Origin: a virus
DNA length: 21,612 nt
Strand: one strand, 5' to 3'
Virus record (IMG/VR): IMGVR_UViG_3300046559_000164
Location: 1 to 21,612 of that record
Shown: positions 20,850 through 21,612 of the stretch, in pieces
How positions within the stretch are numbered: the first letter of the stretch is position 1
Layout of the letters: each line of letters opens with the position of its first letter
Program-made: the position numbers and the translations under genes
Notes under the pieces: model-generated
Told to the model about the DNA's origin: nothing
Databases searched by the model: none
Seen by the model: the letters and a program-made list of their open reading frames with translations, nothing else

Positions 20850-21612
20850 TTTTCATTGCTCCTTGCTTTTGTTCCATTTCCATTTGTTGCTTTTGTTGTT
20901 GCTGCGCTTGTTTTTCAAGTTCCGCCATTATCTTTTTTATTTCCACTTCTGAACGAATGAGAGGCATATATACATTTAGATTCTCACCAAAGAACTTGGG
21001 TAGCATTGTAACGTTGATAGGTATGAGCGCTTTCTCTGGGCCAACGATTGCCGCCATATGTTGGAAGAAAAGCATAAATTGATTAACATCAAGCTGACCT
21101 TTGCCAAGGCTTAGCGGTGTTGTGAACTTCACATCTACAACTTTTCCGTTTACCTCAAACGGTGCAATCAATCCTTTCTTTTTCAGAATCCAAAGTATGC
21201 GCTTGATCAATGGGAAAAATAGTTCTCTTTGAAGTCTAGCAAATGAAGCTGCCGCATCTTCTACCATTTCATTTTGACGGATAGCAACCTCAGTCGCTGT
21301 AAGTTCTGGCGCGTCTTCAATCGGTCCTAGACTTGTGTTAAACATCAGCTTATCAATTTGAGCCCTCAAATCGTTAAGCACAATAGCACCAAAACCCACA
21401 TCACCTGCCTTGGGTAATGGCACGATAGGAAGCTGACCGCCTGCCGCAATAGGATTGACGGGAATGATGGTGTTTGCAGCTAGCTTAAAGGTGTATGGAT
21501 TGAAAAGGCCATCGCTGAACCCCAGGTAAATAGGCTTCGCCATGAGGTCGGCTGCCATGATTTCATCTTCCATAACCTTATTGATAGTGGCTGCCGATGG
21601 GAATGCATCAAG
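20821..21612 (-). CDS. Portal (head-to-tail connector) protein, C-terminal part
   Basis: The frame is open through the right edge, so only the last 263 residues are visible. Twelve-fold rings of this family sit at the capsid vertex through which DNA enters and leaves. Visible features: GGQLPIVPLPKAGDVGFGAI, an acidic segment GPIEDAPELTATEVAIRQNEM, the helix VEDAAASFARLQRELFFPLIK, and INVTMLPKFFGENLNVYMPL. 'TATEVxxRxxEM' followed by 'LxxELxxPLIxR' is a hallmark of podophage head-tail connectors (Head-tail_con family). The C-terminus is a Gln-rich coiled tail, QAQQQQKQQMEMEQKQ, probably flexible or barrel-like. The apparent internal ATG at 21573 is not the true start. It overlaps the next gene by 29 bases. 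Confidence 0.9.
   Translation of the reverse strand, partial: LDAFPSAATINKVMEDEIMAADLMAKPIYLGFSDGLFNPYTFKLAANTIIPVNPIAAGGQLPIVPLPKAGDVGFGAIVLNDLRAQIDKLMFNTSLGPIEDAPELTATEVAIRQNEMVEDAAASFARLQRELFFPLIKRILWILKKKGLIAPFEVNGKVVDVKFTTPLSLGKGQLDVNQFMLFFQHMAAIVGPEKALIPINVTMLPKFFGENLNVYMPLIRSEVEIKKIMAELEKQAQQQQKQQMEMEQKQGAMKNAGTQQQAA

Overview
The window is the virion-assembly (late) region of a tailed phage with a short, T7-like tail (podovirus type). Apart from one small inserted gene, every supported gene is on the minus strand, so the region reads from right to left. The portal gene is cut by the right edge and a small unknown gene is cut by the left edge. The host cannot be named. The sequence is moderately AT-rich, uses good Shine-Dalgarno sites and sigma70-like promoters, and so fits a bacterial virus. 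No integrase, repressor, lysis or replication gene is present, so lifestyle cannot be judged.

Head module (about 21612 to 17581): portal C-terminus, a Bbp19-like small protein, scaffold, a 243-base intergenic region with a strong promoter and a structured leader, the major capsid protein, a head-fibre/decoration-like protein, a conspicuous hairpin, and a 59-codon unknown gene.

Tail and ejection module (17574 to 7772): tail tubular proteins like T7 gp11 and gp12, then three internal virion (ejection) proteins in the T7 gp14, gp15 and gp16 positions. Four successive junctions in this block are one-base stop/start overlaps, which points to translational coupling.

Host-recognition module (7768 to 1352): a fibre with a T7 gp17-like N-terminal anchor, a second long fibre with three tandem modules of about 110 residues, a 123-residue small structural protein, a glycine-rich adhesin with probable polyglycine-II architecture, and a 148-residue orphan. 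One beta-rich module seems to occur twice in the first fibre and once in the second.

Accessory left end (1332 to 1): four tiny, very basic proteins (45, 51, 60 and 49 residues) and a truncated gene. A plus-strand, AT-rich HNH-type gene with three CxxC zinc units is inserted among the tiny genes. It has its own promoter, placed so that transcription would start on its ATG (a leaderless mRNA). No stretch longer than 300 bases lacks a gene.

Nothing here looks like a defence island or CRISPR array. The least explained elements are the capsid leader RNA, the tiny basic protein cluster with its leaderless HNH insert, the hairpin plus 59-codon gene, and the modular fibres.
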